A DNA stretch of 15,039 nt from Epilinea sp044228875 (GCA_044228875.1 JBGAUA010000080.1:1-15039); one strand, 5' to 3'. Shown: positions 7,024 through 13,882, counted from the first letter of the stretch. Translations and numbers: made by a program. The notes: generated by a model not told the origin, from the sequence alone.

Positions 7024-7061
7024 CAGGACCGGATCAGCCAGGCTGGCTTGATCCGGTCCTG
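7024..7061. terminator. Strong hairpin, probable bidirectional terminator
   Basis: A perfect 13-bp stem, CAGGACCGGATCA (7024-7036) with its complement (7049-7061), encloses a further GCCA/TGGC pairing around a GGC loop. It stands between the convergent beta-propeller and sigma-partner genes. The following cttcgtt is T-rich but not a true T tract, so terminator function is inferred from position and stem strength. Confidence 0.55.
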
Positions 7062-7074
7062 CTTCGTTCGCCTG

Positions 7075-7091
7075 GGTCGACGAAGTCGACC
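7075..7091. other. Short perfect hairpin
   Basis: A 7-bp stem, GGTCGAC and GTCGACC, with a GAA loop, located 14 bases after the larger hairpin at 7024-7061. It may strengthen termination. Confidence 0.4.
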
Positions 7092-7132
7092 GGAAGGCGT
7101 CCGCGCCCTTGCTGGATGGCCTGGGCAGACGA

Positions 7133-7198
7133 CGCCGACCAGGACCGGCAAGCGTCGCTCGGGGGGGGAGAAGCGCTGCTTGTCGATCCTGGTCGGCG
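7133..7198. other. Long imperfect inverted repeat, 27-base arms
   Basis: The arms are 7133-7159 and 7172-7198. The outer 12 bases (CGCCGACCAGGA and complement) pair perfectly, then two mismatches lie within four bases, then CAAGC pairs, then four of the last six. The 12-base loop contains a run of eight G. It lies in the non-coding gap between convergent genes and could act as a terminator for the minus-strand operon or be a relic of a mobile palindromic element. Confidence 0.5.
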
Positions 7199-7203
7199 CA
7201 TGC

Positions 7204-7289
7204 GCTCAGGGGCGCGGTGTGCGCGATGGCTCCGACGTGCGGTCGGGCTCAGGGGCGCGGTGTGCGCGATGGCTCCGGCGTGCGGCTGG
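7204..7289. repeat. 43-bp tandem duplication at the end of the sigma-partner gene
   Basis: Units 7204-7246 and 7247-7289 match at 40 of 43 positions. The unit length is not a multiple of three. The minus-strand gene stops (TGA at 7249-7251) right where the second unit begins, so the duplicated DNA beyond it is untranslated array sequence. Confidence 0.9.
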
Positions 7290-8478
7290 GCTCGCGAACG
7301 CGGGTGGGTTCGCGGGTGCGGCTGGGCTCCGGGGTACGGCTGGGCTCGCGGGTACGGCTGGGCTCCGGACTGCGCGTGGGCTCCATCGTGCGGGTGGGCT
7401 CGGGAGTCCCGGAAGGACAAGGCGTGTCCGTAAGTTCCGGCGTCTCGCTGCCCTCCGGTGTCGCGCTAGGATCTTCCGGCGCCCCGCCTCCGCTGACCAC
7501 TGTGGCCGTGGCGGTGAGAACCGGACGGCGCGTCGACGCTGGGAGCGCCGTGGCGGTGTGCGCGTTCAGCGGAGTGGGGCTGAGCGCCCCACGGGGCGTC
7601 TCGCTGGGAACCCGCGTCTCCGTCGTCGGCAGGGTTCCCGGCCGCAGGGTCTTGGTGGCCGGCGGCGTCACGCCACGATCCGGCGTGGCGGCAACCGTGA
7701 TTGCCGGCTTCACCGTAGGGCGCGCAACAGGGCGGCGGGTGCTGGTGACCTTGGGTCCGGCCGTCGCCTGACCGATCGAACCGTCCCTGGGCACCACCGG
7801 ACGGCGAGCCGTCGGGGAGCCTGCGCCGGTCGCCAGACGGGTGCCCCTGGCGGCGACCGTCGCCGATCGCACCGGACCAAATGTCGGCGTCGACACGGCG
7901 TCGCCGACACTCAGAACCGGCCGATGCTGCTCGCCGCCGATGGGCAAGCGACGTGTCGCCAGCGGCAGAAGGGTCCATGGGTGCCGGCCTTCCGGACCGG
8001 ATGTCCCTATGCCTTTCCCGCCTGACCCGCCTTCAGTGGGGGTGTCGGGCGTCGCAGTCGCAAGGCCCGCGACCGCGGCGCTCGGTGTCGGACCGCAAGC
8101 ATCCGGCACCCAACCGGGACGGACGCGGCCACCACCGATCAACGCACGCCCCCTGCCGCTCATTGCGAGGCAGGCACCGAGGGGCAGTAGCAGCAACAGC
8201 GCCATCAGGAAGCCCCGGCGGAATCCTCGCGCCACCGCTTCGCCATGTGCCTTGGCCTGCGCAACCTCGGCCAGAAAGCGTTGTTGCGACCGGCGCGCTG
8301 CCGCCTTGTTCGGCGCACCGGCCAGCGCGTCAAGCGCTTGGACCACTTGCAGGACGTCGGCCAGAGCCGCCCTGTCCTCCGGCGGACAGTCGGAGAGGAT
8401 GTCGACGGTCGCGACGCCGGCCTCCAGTGCTTCCAGGGCGTGGATGACACGCCGTTCGAACTCGGCTTCGGACATCAT
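7249..8478 (-). CDS. Membrane-anchored partner of the ECF sigma factor (putative anti-sigma), Pro/Thr-rich exterior
   Basis: 409 residues. The start (ATG 8478, or the next ATG 8475) overlaps the sigma-factor stop as ATGATG/TGA, so translation is coupled. Residues 1-78 form a helical cytoplasmic domain (ALEALEAGVATVDILSDCP...ADVLQVVQALDAL...RSQQRFLAEV). It resembles the N-terminal region of DUF5667-type proteins that accompany ECF sigma factors in Chloroflexota and Actinobacteria. One membrane helix follows at about 88-106 (GFLMALLLLLPLGACLAM). The rest is a long Pro/Thr/Ser/Arg-rich extracellular stretch without recognisable fold, ending in eight hexapeptide repeats of the EPSRTP type. The likely role is holding the sigma factor inactive at the membrane until an outside signal is sensed. 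Anti-sigma activity is inferred from position and topology; no ZAS zinc motif (HxxxCxxC) is present. Confidence 0.7.
   Translation of the reverse strand: MMSEAEFERRVIHALEALEAGVATVDILSDCPPEDRAALADVLQVVQALDALAGAPNKAAARRSQQRFLAEVAQAKAHGEAVARGFRRGFLMALLLLLPLGACLAMSGRGRALIGGGRVRPGWVPDACGPTPSAAVAGLATATPDTPTEGGSGGKGIGTSGPEGRHPWTLLPLATRRLPIGGEQHRPVLSVGDAVSTPTFGPVRSATVAARGTRLATGAGSPTARRPVVPRDGSIGQATAGPKVTSTRRPVARPTVKPAITVAATPDRGVTPPATKTLRPGTLPTTETRVPSETPRGALSPTPLNAHTATALPASTRRPVLTATATVVSGGGAPEDPSATPEGSETPELTDTPCPSGTPEPTRTMEPTRSPEPSRTREPSRTPEPSRTREPTRVREPSRTPEPSRTPRP
7258..7401 (-). repeat. 18-bp minisatellite encoding eight EP(S/T)RxX hexapeptides
   Basis: Eight consecutive 18-base units encode EPTRTM, EPTRSP, EPSRTR, EPSRTP, EPSRTR, EPTRVR, EPSRTP, EPSRTP at the C-terminus of the sigma-factor partner. 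Copy number probably varies between strains. Proline every six residues suggests an extended spacer through the cell envelope. Confidence 0.85.
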
Positions 8479-9017
8479 CCCGCCATCCCCTCGGGGCGAA
8501 GGCGACGGGCCAGTTGGGCCACTGCCCGCGCCTGCAATTGCTTGACCGCACCTTCCGACTTGCCCATGCAGTCGGCAACGTCGCGTATCGGCAAACCGGC
8601 ACCGAAGCGCAGTGTCAGGACATGCTGCTGCTCCGGTGTCAGCTCGCTCATGACCGCCCGCAGGCGCTCCGCGTGGATTCGACCGTCCATGGCATCGTCC
8701 AGGTTCACGTCGGCTGCCGGCAAGGAGTCTGCCAGTTCCACCTGTGGTCGGCGGTAGAGGCGCCGCGCGTGGTCCTTGACCACGTGGCCCGCCACGCCGT
8801 AGAGCCAGCCGCTCAAGGTCTCCGAGGGTCCGCCACCCTGACTCAAGGCCGTGAGCAGACGGGTGAAGACATCGCTGACCAGATCCTCGGCGGTATCGGC
8901 ATCGCGCACGCGAAAGCTGATGTAGCGATACAGGGGGGCGAAGTAGCGCTCATGGATCGTCGAGAGCGCCGCTGGGTCGAGGCATCTGGCACGTTCAAGC
9001 AGGGCGTCCTCAGTCAT
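8475..9017 (-). CDS. ECF-type RNA polymerase sigma factor
   Basis: 180 residues from ATG 9017. It directs RNA polymerase to a specific promoter set. Region 2 is visible at residues 20-90 (HERYFAPLYRYISFRVRDADTAEDLVSDVFTRLL, then LSGWLYGVAGHVVKDHARR). Region 4 is at 118-172 (LTPEQQHVLTLRFGAGLPIRDVADCMGKSEGAVKQLQARAVAQL), including the helix-turn-helix at about 142-165 that reads the -35 element. There is no region 1 or full region 3, as expected of the ECF group. Spacing to AGGA upstream is slightly long. The downstream gene begins inside its stop codon, so the two form an operon. Expression probably starts from a promoter within 9018-9327, possibly autoregulated. Confidence 0.9.
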   Translation of the reverse strand: MTEDALLERARCLDPAALSTIHERYFAPLYRYISFRVRDADTAEDLVSDVFTRLLTALSQGGGPSETLSGWLYGVAGHVVKDHARRLYRRPQVELADSLPAADVNLDDAMDGRIHAERLRAVMSELTPEQQHVLTLRFGAGLPIRDVADCMGKSEGAVKQLQARAVAQLARRLRPEGMAG

Positions 9018-9327
9018 GAAGACGGTCCTGGCAGGTCGCGACGGGCAGGGGATACGTCAAGGTCCTAACAACTCCAGGGCTCTGGACGGATGCTCGCGAC
9101 GGCCGTGGAGAGGGAACGGCACGTCCGCCGCGCCACGTTGAGGGCCGCCACAGCCCATAGGTCGTCGCGCCCGTGGAAAAGGTCACGGGTGGCCGGAAGA
9201 CTCGGGCGGGTATGCCATTGCCCTGAACACCGATCAGGCCTTCACGCGCATCGCCGGCGATGTCCAACCGCGATCGCAAGGACGACGCGACGTAGCCGCA
9301 GGAGGCGTCGCCACCACCGACGCTGCC
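9018..9327. other. Intergenic region upstream of the sigma operon
   Basis: 310 bases that should hold the sigma-operon promoter and the end of the phospholipase transcript. A hairpin at 9302-9329 (GAGG and CGTCG pairing with CGACG and CCTC, loop of about seven bases) overlaps the phospholipase stop codon but has no T tract. TTGACG occurs on the minus strand near 9053-9058 without a matching -10. A 89-residue minus frame (9010-9279) is not convincing as a gene. Confidence 0.45.
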
Positions 9328-12024
9328 TCAGGTCGTCGTCACGCCGCTCAGCATGTCCTCACTGTACCGCAGGGCCTTGTCGACGTCGTAAAGGAACTGA
9401 ACAAGGTCCGGGGGCACATCTACTTTGTGCTTGGTGCCGACCGCAACCGGCTTCGTGGGATCAAGCCCTGCCATGGGCAGCCAGTAGGTGCCCCGGTCTT
9501 CCCGCGCTTCGCTACGGGGCCCTACATGATCGTCGAAGTCGAAGTGAAAGTAAGCGACCCGGACGGTCTGCCCATCACGCTGGAACTCGGTCATGGCGAC
9601 CTTTCGGCCAGGATCGATGGTGAAGCGGTAGCCGGTCTCTTCGGCAATCTCGCGGACGGCCGTCTCCTGCAGGTACTCTCCGTACTCCACCAAGCCCTTG
9701 GGAAGAACGGCGGTCTTCAAGTCGACGGAGTCGGTCAGCAGCACCTCTCTGCCGGTATTGCCATCACGGAAGATGAGGCCGCCGGCCCGCTCCACGACAC
9801 GGATGCCGCGCTGCATCTCGGAAGCCACTTCCGCAAGGCAGCGCACCATGTCTACCGCCGTTTCCGGCAGCTTACCCACCGGTCCCTTCCAGTTCATGTA
9901 CTTCTGCAAGGCATCGGCGACGATGAAGTTCCCCAAGCCGCGATAGCTCTCGAACTGCGACTCACCGAAATTCTGATCCGCGGTGGAATCGTTCGGAAAC
10001 TCAGGGTGCGCCTTGGCGTAACTCACCACGTCGGCTGGCTCCCGAATTCCCTTTTCCGGACGGATGTAGACCAGCAGGCCGTTCTCCTCGTTCGGATCGG
10101 CTTCTGAATAGTAGATGGTGCCACGATAGATGGGGAGTGGGGTTTCCAGTCCACCGATGGCGATCCTGACGTTGAAGTCCGCGCGCACACGTCGGATGGC
10201 ATTGGCAAGGGACCCGAACTCGCGGTCCTTGTCCCGTCCGCCGTCGATCACGAGGATGTGTCGGCAGCGTCGGCGAACCATCTCATAGAGGCCGAGGTTG
10301 TCGAAATGGCCGCCATCCGTGAGGTAGAGGTGCCCATGCCCTCGCGAGAGGAAGGGATAGGCCTCATAGACCCTGGCCATGAAGTTGAACCGCACCCGGG
10401 ACATCCGTTGATTGCCATCGGCATTGGGCCAAGGCAGCCAGAAACCCAGGCGGAGGTTCATCAGGGTCAGCGGCAGTGAGAGGAGGGCTGATCCAAAGGA
10501 GCCCATCTGGGGGCTGACCGCGGCGCCTGAAACGGCCAGGGCTGCCGCCATTGAGGTGAAGTGGGTTCGATGGACGTAGGGGCTTCGCGCAGGGTCTGCC
10601 TTGTCATCAGCAGCTGTAGCAGCCAGGGAGTGTGTGTTGTCGAATTCACCTCCTGGCGCCACCACCTGGTCAGCCGCACGCTGGGTAAAACCGCAATGCA
10701 GCGGCGTGAACACGAAGGAGTAGCCTCGCCGCTCCGCCTGGGTCGAACCGCGGCCGTTTGGATCGTTGGCGGTGGTGTTGATGACCGGGTACAGACCGGG
10801 CGCGATCTCGCCCGGCTGCAGATTCAGGCCAAGAGGACCCTGCAACCTGCCGCCGGTCATCGGGACATTGGGGCCGCCGTGGACAAAGGCGCGGCCGATC
10901 CGACGGCGGAAGATGTAATGCAGGGAGATGCGATTCGGGTCAATCCAGGCGAACATCAGGCTGACGAAGACCGCGAGCAGGAGGCAGAGGAGCAGGCCCG
11001 CGCTGGGCCATTCGGCCCAAGCCATGAGCCAGGATTGACGCGACATCCAGGGGTTCTGCTCGATCAACGCCTTGGCGGCGACACGCATGGGGCCTTCGAT
11101 GACGAACAGCAGCCTCGCTGCAAGGACCAGCAGGAAGACGTGCAACAACGCAGCTGCGACCGAGATCCACCACCCGGTGGCACGCACGGTCCGCTTGATG
11201 AGCGACGAAGACTGCAGGGCCAGACTCAGCATTCCGAGCAGTCCAGTGGCGCCTAGAGGAGCTGCGAGCCGGAAGGGATGATGCAGCACTAGATCCTTGT
11301 TGCTCAATATGGCGGTCCCGATGCCCAGGACGACCAGGTATTTCAGGGATTGCACCTGGATCTGGCTCGCAACGTTGAACAGACTGGTGCTGAGGGTCGA
11401 CTGCGCGGTTTGGACCCGGTGTGCCGGAGACAGGACGCAGTAGAGGCTGCTGATGGCAAAGAAGGCGCCCATGATCACCAAGGCCACCAACTGCAGGGAC
11501 AGCGGAATCAGCATGAGCGCCGAGAGGGCCGCCAAGATCAGGGGAAGCAGCGCAAGCCAGTTGATGAAGAGGCTAAACAGAAAGACGCCGACGAGCTCCC
11601 AAGTATCGTTGGCATCCATGGCCAGATAGCGGGAGACGTCGCGAAGTGCCGCGGTGCTCTCTGTCTCAGCCATGATGTGGCCGGCACGCGGCCATACGCT
11701 CGGGTTCTCGGAGACCGGTTCGCTGCGGCGGCTGCTGAGCCAACTGCCGGCGAAGCCGCCTCCCGACACCGTGCTCAAGAAGCTGAACCCGTCGATCACG
11801 TCCAACTTGGCCAGTTGCTGCATCGCTCCCAGGCAGAAAGAAGAGCTGCGAATTCCGCCGCCGGACAGGCAGAGTGCGGAGCGCTGGGCCCGATTCAGGC
11901 GCAGGCTCAGCGCGTCCTTTGCTTCGCCGGATCCTGCTGCCGGCGGCTCGTCCATGCCAGGAACCAGGGCCAGTTCCTCCAAGAGCATGGTCGTCTCCGA
12001 TACCTGAGTCCGCTTGCCGCGCAT
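9328..12024 (-). CDS. Patatin-like phospholipase with membrane domain and C-terminal Nudix hydrolase domain
   Basis: 898 residues from ATG 12024, chosen because AGGAGG lies five bases upstream. The longer frame to 12291 runs antisense-like through the duplicated YcxB segment. The N-terminal patatin module has the oxyanion loop SGGGIRSSSF (54-63) and the nucleophile Ser87 in TVSGGGFAGSW. About five to seven membrane helices occupy residues 142-371 and split the patatin fold. The fold resumes with SGAAVSPQMG (499-508) and the catalytic Asp570 in LTDGGHFDNLGLYE, so the Ser-Asp dyad is complete. Residues ~742-885 form a Nudix domain with a perfect Nudix box at 777-799 (G-x5-E-x7-REI-x-EE-x-GY). 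The predicted role is a membrane-bound lipid acyl hydrolase coupled to hydrolysis of a nucleoside-diphosphate-linked compound. Substrates are unknown. Patatin proteins with inserted helices are known; the Nudix fusion looks unusual. It is single-gene and not obviously in an operon. Confidence 0.85.
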   Translation of the reverse strand: MRGKRTQVSETTMLLEELALVPGMDEPPAAGSGEAKDALSLRLNRAQRSALCLSGGGIRSSSFCLGAMQQLAKLDVIDGFSFLSTVSGGGFAGSWLSSRRSEPVSENPSVWPRAGHIMAETESTAALRDVSRYLAMDANDTWELVGVFLFSLFINWLALLPLILAALSALMLIPLSLQLVALVIMGAFFAISSLYCVLSPAHRVQTAQSTLSTSLFNVASQIQVQSLKYLVVLGIGTAILSNKDLVLHHPFRLAAPLGATGLLGMLSLALQSSSLIKRTVRATGWWISVAAALLHVFLLVLAARLLFVIEGPMRVAAKALIEQNPWMSRQSWLMAWAEWPSAGLLLCLLLAVFVSLMFAWIDPNRISLHYIFRRRIGRAFVHGGPNVPMTGGRLQGPLGLNLQPGEIAPGLYPVINTTANDPNGRGSTQAERRGYSFVFTPLHCGFTQRAADQVVAPGGEFDNTHSLAATAADDKADPARSPYVHRTHFTSMAAALAVSGAAVSPQMGSFGSALLSLPLTLMNLRLGFWLPWPNADGNQRMSRVRFNFMARVYEAYPFLSRGHGHLYLTDGGHFDNLGLYEMVRRRCRHILVIDGGRDKDREFGSLANAIRRVRADFNVRIAIGGLETPLPIYRGTIYYSEADPNEENGLLVYIRPEKGIREPADVVSYAKAHPEFPNDSTADQNFGESQFESYRGLGNFIVADALQKYMNWKGPVGKLPETAVDMVRCLAEVASEMQRGIRVVERAGGLIFRDGNTGREVLLTDSVDLKTAVLPKGLVEYGEYLQETAVREIAEETGYRFTIDPGRKVAMTEFQRDGQTVRVAYFHFDFDDHVGPRSEAREDRGTYWLPMAGLDPTKPVAVGTKHKVDVPPDLVQFLYDVDKALRYSEDMLSGVTTT

Positions 12025-12151
12025 GGGAGCCTCCTGACGGCATGATCGGCACCGCGTCGATGGCCCGGTCATCAGCGCTTGCTGTGGCGGGATCCTGCGC
12101 GGGTTTCGGCGATGGGCTGTCTTCAGCCCCGCCATCCCCAGCCTAGTCTTG

Positions 12152-12625
12152 TCAGCGGCGCTTGGCGCGATTAACCGGAGCAGAATCGGACGCCGCGTCA
12201 AGCACAGCCGCGCTCCCGGCGCCGACCTTCTCGCGGATGAAGGCGTCGACCTCTCCCGACACCGCGGCCGCCGGCACGAAGATCTCCCCATTGCCCACCA
12301 GCTTCAGGTACCAGCCGTCGGCCTCCCGAACAGTGGCATCGACGAGCGGCCAGGCCAACGTGTAGACGTACAGGTCGCCGGTCTCCTGCCCACCACCAGG
12401 TTCGGCATGCGGCGCCTGACCCGCGGATGCCTGCAAGCGCATCGTGGTGCCGGTGTCGGTCACCGTGTAGCTTCGCAGCGGATCCCCCAGTCTCTGGTCG
12501 ACGAGCCCGCGCTGGCCGCGCATGTAGCGATCGACGAACCAGAGCATGATGACGATGCCGGCCACCATTCCGGCCGCGAATGCCGCCAGGGCCACGCGCG
12601 GCGTATCCCAGGTGAGCAGGGTCAG
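12152..12625 (-). pseudogene. Truncated second copy of the YcxB-like gene
   Basis: This reproduces residues 43 to about 180 of the protein at 4097-4657, but lacks the start codon, ribosome-binding site, the first 42 residues and most of the first membrane helix. The C-terminus is also replaced: after GAGSAA it reads VLDAASDSAPVNRAKRR. Upstream, the sequence changes at 12625 into the short dispersed repeat. A GTG at 12679 is open in frame, but it gives an Arg/Pro-rich start with no Shine-Dalgarno. Four of five substitutions against copy 1 alter the protein, fitting relaxed selection. It precedes the phospholipase gene on the same strand by about 130 bases. Confidence 0.8.
12205..12625. repeat. 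421-bp duplicated segment, copy 2
   Basis: Direct repeat of 4111-4531, colinear and without gaps, five mismatches. Its right end coincides with the CAG shared with the dispersed short repeat, which marks the rearrangement joint. Confidence 0.95.
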
Positions 12626-12735
12626 CGGTAGCGCTCGCGCAGGAGGAGGTACCCGTCGCTGCGCCGATCCGGCCGCCACCGGTATTCCTCCGGTTCTTCT
12701 TGTGGCTTGCCTGCTTCCCGATACGTTGTCTTCAT
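12622..12735 (-). CDS. Possible 37-residue peptide, or remnant of a longer gene
   Basis: From ATG 12735 the minus strand reads MKTTYREAGKPQEEPEEYRW, then RPDRRSDGYLLLRERYR, then TGA. The composition (charged, Tyr/Arg-rich) looks coding. A second copy begins identically (MKTAYRE) at 13950 but is frameshifted by one extra A. The stop here lies exactly at the joint with the YcxB segment. The other copies of the terminal motif continue as RCLRSGV, so this frame was probably longer before truncation. No convincing ribosome-binding site. I do not recognise the family. Confidence 0.3.
   Translation of the reverse strand: MKTTYREAGKPQEEPEEYRWRPDRRSDGYLLLRERYR
12623..12644. repeat. Dispersed short repeat, copy 3
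   Basis: CAGCGGTAGCGCTCGCGCAGGA, 22 bases, one mismatch from each of the copies at 3593 and 4718. Located at the breakpoint of the YcxB duplication. Confidence 0.55.
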
Positions 12736-12771
12736 TCGGGACGCCAGGCGGGAGTCAAGGCACCGGCCATC
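12669..12771. repeat. About 103-bp direct repeat, copy 1 (leader of the SGNH gene)
   Basis: Matches 13883-13987 at roughly 90% with two single-base indels. In the second location this block stands ahead of the intact SGNH gene. Here it runs into a truncated SGNH copy, showing that the whole locus was once duplicated. Confidence 0.85.
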
Positions 12772-13150
12772 GTCGGCACGCGATCGCAGGTCTTCGTCGG
12801 CACGGTGCCCAAGGTCACCATCCCCTCCTGCGCCTGAAGCCCATCCCCAGCCTGCTCATGCTCGACACGGCCGAGCAGGGGCAGCGGCAAGGCGGTGGCC
12901 TCATGAGCCTCGACGGTGCCCATCCCAGCACCGTCGGCTATGGCATCGTCGCCGAGCTGTTCCTCGCCGCGATGAAGAAGGCCGGCATCTCCGGCGCCGA
13001 CCCACTCAAGCTGGACTGGCCTGGCACCATCAAGCAGGACAGCCTGCTCAAGGGCGCTCCCGCCGTGTGGGACGATGTCCGTCAGTCCGCCCACACCCAC
13101 GGGCTGCTGTGGGAGGCGGTGTTCCGGATGCTGGCCGGCAGATCTGGCGC
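12765..13150 (+). pseudogene. Decayed copy of the SGNH/GDSL hydrolase gene
   Basis: The leader block jumps at GGCCATC (12765-12771) straight into sequence identical for 61 bases to 14866-14926, deep inside the intact gene. The start, the GDS nucleophile block and the GxND block are therefore gone. A second break after 12825 leads into a frame ending LLMLDTAEQGQRQ, LMSLDGAHPSTVGYGIVAELF and onward to LLWEAVFRMLAGR. DGAH (12912-12923) is the catalytic Asp-x-x-His block V of SGNH hydrolases. The two frames do not join (TGA soon after 12825). Right end approximate. The C-terminal half may show what follows the window edge in the intact gene. Confidence 0.8.
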
Positions 13151-13211
13151 ACAGGTCAGCGATCGTTCCTGCCGCAACGCCCACGATGGCCGCGTTCCCC
13201 TTTGCGGTTCA

Positions 13212-13240
13212 TTGGCATGCCTCAAGCCGTCTGGTACACT
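13212..13240 (+). promoter_or_regulatory. Sigma70 promoter of the DUF4258/DUF2283 pair, extended -10, leaderless geometry
   Basis: TTGGCA (13212-13217), a 17-base spacer, then TGG-TACACT with the -10 at 13235-13240 and an extended TGn. The ATG follows eight bases later at 13249, so the mRNA would start at or within two bases of the start codon. No Shine-Dalgarno is present. It is the best promoter match in the window. Confidence 0.6.
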
Positions 13241-13248
13241 GGTTGCCC

Positions 13249-13506
13249 ATGTCCACGACGGTGCGTCTCCACCCTCACGCCGCGGGCCGCTTGATCGAAC
13301 GCGGCGTCGTCGAAGCAGAAGTGATCGCTACCGTGACCGACGGCGAGCGCTTTCAGGCCAAGTTCGAGCGCATTGGATTCCGGCGCAACTTCGCCTTTGA
13401 CGACGTCTGGCGCGGACGACATTACGCGACCAAACAGGTGGAGGCTTATGCCGTCGAGGACGATGACAGTTGGCTCGTCATTACCGTCATCGCCCGATTC
13501 TTCTAG
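13249..13506 (+). CDS. DUF4258 protein, putative toxin-like component
   Basis: 85 residues from ATG 13249. It has the DUF4258 layout: LHPHAAGRLIERGV near the start (helix with His and Arg), VEAEVIATV, a beta-rich middle, GRHYATKQVEAYAVED and WLVITVIARFF at the end. DUF4258 is a RelE/ParE-like small fold often found beside DUF2283 or other small partners and suspected to act in toxin-antitoxin-type modules. Activity is not proven. The longer upstream frame (from 13075) runs through decayed hydrolase sequence and is rejected, because the promoter at 13212-13240 places transcription start at this ATG. The partner gene follows after 22 bases. Confidence 0.8.
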   Translation: MSTTVRLHPHAAGRLIERGVVEAEVIATVTDGERFQAKFERIGFRRNFAFDDVWRGRHYATKQVEAYAVEDDDSWLVITVIARFF

Positions 13507-13528
13507 AGCTGACTCTGCGAGGCCAACC

Positions 13529-13780
13529 ATGGAATTCACCTACGATCCGCGCTACAACATCGCCTACCTGCGGCTACGGACCGACCCGGTCGGTGACGTC
13601 GAGTCGATCCGCATCAGCGACGAAGTCGTCGTGGACATGGCCCCCGACGGCACTGTGTATGGTATCGAGCTCCTGAATGCCAACGCGCAGCTATCCCAGC
13701 CGAACAGTTCTGAGCTGGTGGTGATCAATGAGGCCACTGGCGTCCGTTCCGCGTTGCCCCTCACCGGTATTGCCGCCTGA
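13529..13780 (+). CDS. DUF2283 protein, putative antitoxin-like partner
   Basis: 83 residues from ATG 13529, with GAGG about seven bases upstream. It has the DUF2283 hallmark pattern MEFTYDPRYNIAYLRLR, then ISDEVVVDMAPDGTVYGIELLNA. This is a short beta-rich protein with the D-x-G-x-x-x-GIE-x-L core. The tail (56-83) extends beyond the usual ~65 residues with SELVVINEATGVRSALPL. It is co-transcribed with DUF4258, and this order recurs widely. The assignment as antitoxin is inferred from context. Confidence 0.8.
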   Translation: MEFTYDPRYNIAYLRLRTDPVGDVESIRISDEVVVDMAPDGTVYGIELLNANAQLSQPNSSELVVINEATGVRSALPLTGIAA

Positions 13781-13812
13781 CGCCTGCAACCGCCGGCGTT
13801 GAATCAAGTTGA

Positions 13813-13874
13813 AAGCGGCGACCGGACTGAATCTGCTACGAAGAGATCCTTAGCAAGGGGATCGAGCAGGGGCT
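13813..13874 (+). pseudogene. 62-bp scrap of an Rpn-family nuclease gene
   Basis: Matches 1128-1188 with one extra base. Allowing a frameshift it encodes AATGL, YEEILSKGIEQGL, the segment just before the EQGL repeats of the Rpn-like protein. Several differences are silent in that frame, so it descends from a diverged paralogue rather than a fresh copy. Nothing else of the gene remains; the next block starts within ten bases. Confidence 0.75.
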
Positions 13875-13882
13875 TGACGATG

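Noticed and set aside
6140..7024. 294-residue minus-strand frame
   Set aside because: Antisense to the Kelch-like protein, which has a signal peptide and blade motifs. The reverse frame has no recognisable motif.
6910..8025. 371-residue plus-strand frame full of Arg and Gly
   Set aside because: Runs antisense through the sigma-factor partner, whose minus frame has a membrane helix and hexapeptide repeats and overlaps the sigma gene. The plus frame is a GC-rich shadow.
9010..9279. 89-residue minus-strand frame upstream of the sigma factor
   Set aside because: Its end overlaps the sigma start, the composition is Arg/Pro-rich, and no motif or ribosome-binding site is visible.
12152..12679. Second YcxB-like gene as a functional 175-residue protein
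   Set aside because: No ATG or ribosome-binding site, first membrane helix missing, and replacement changes predominate. Treated as a pseudogene.
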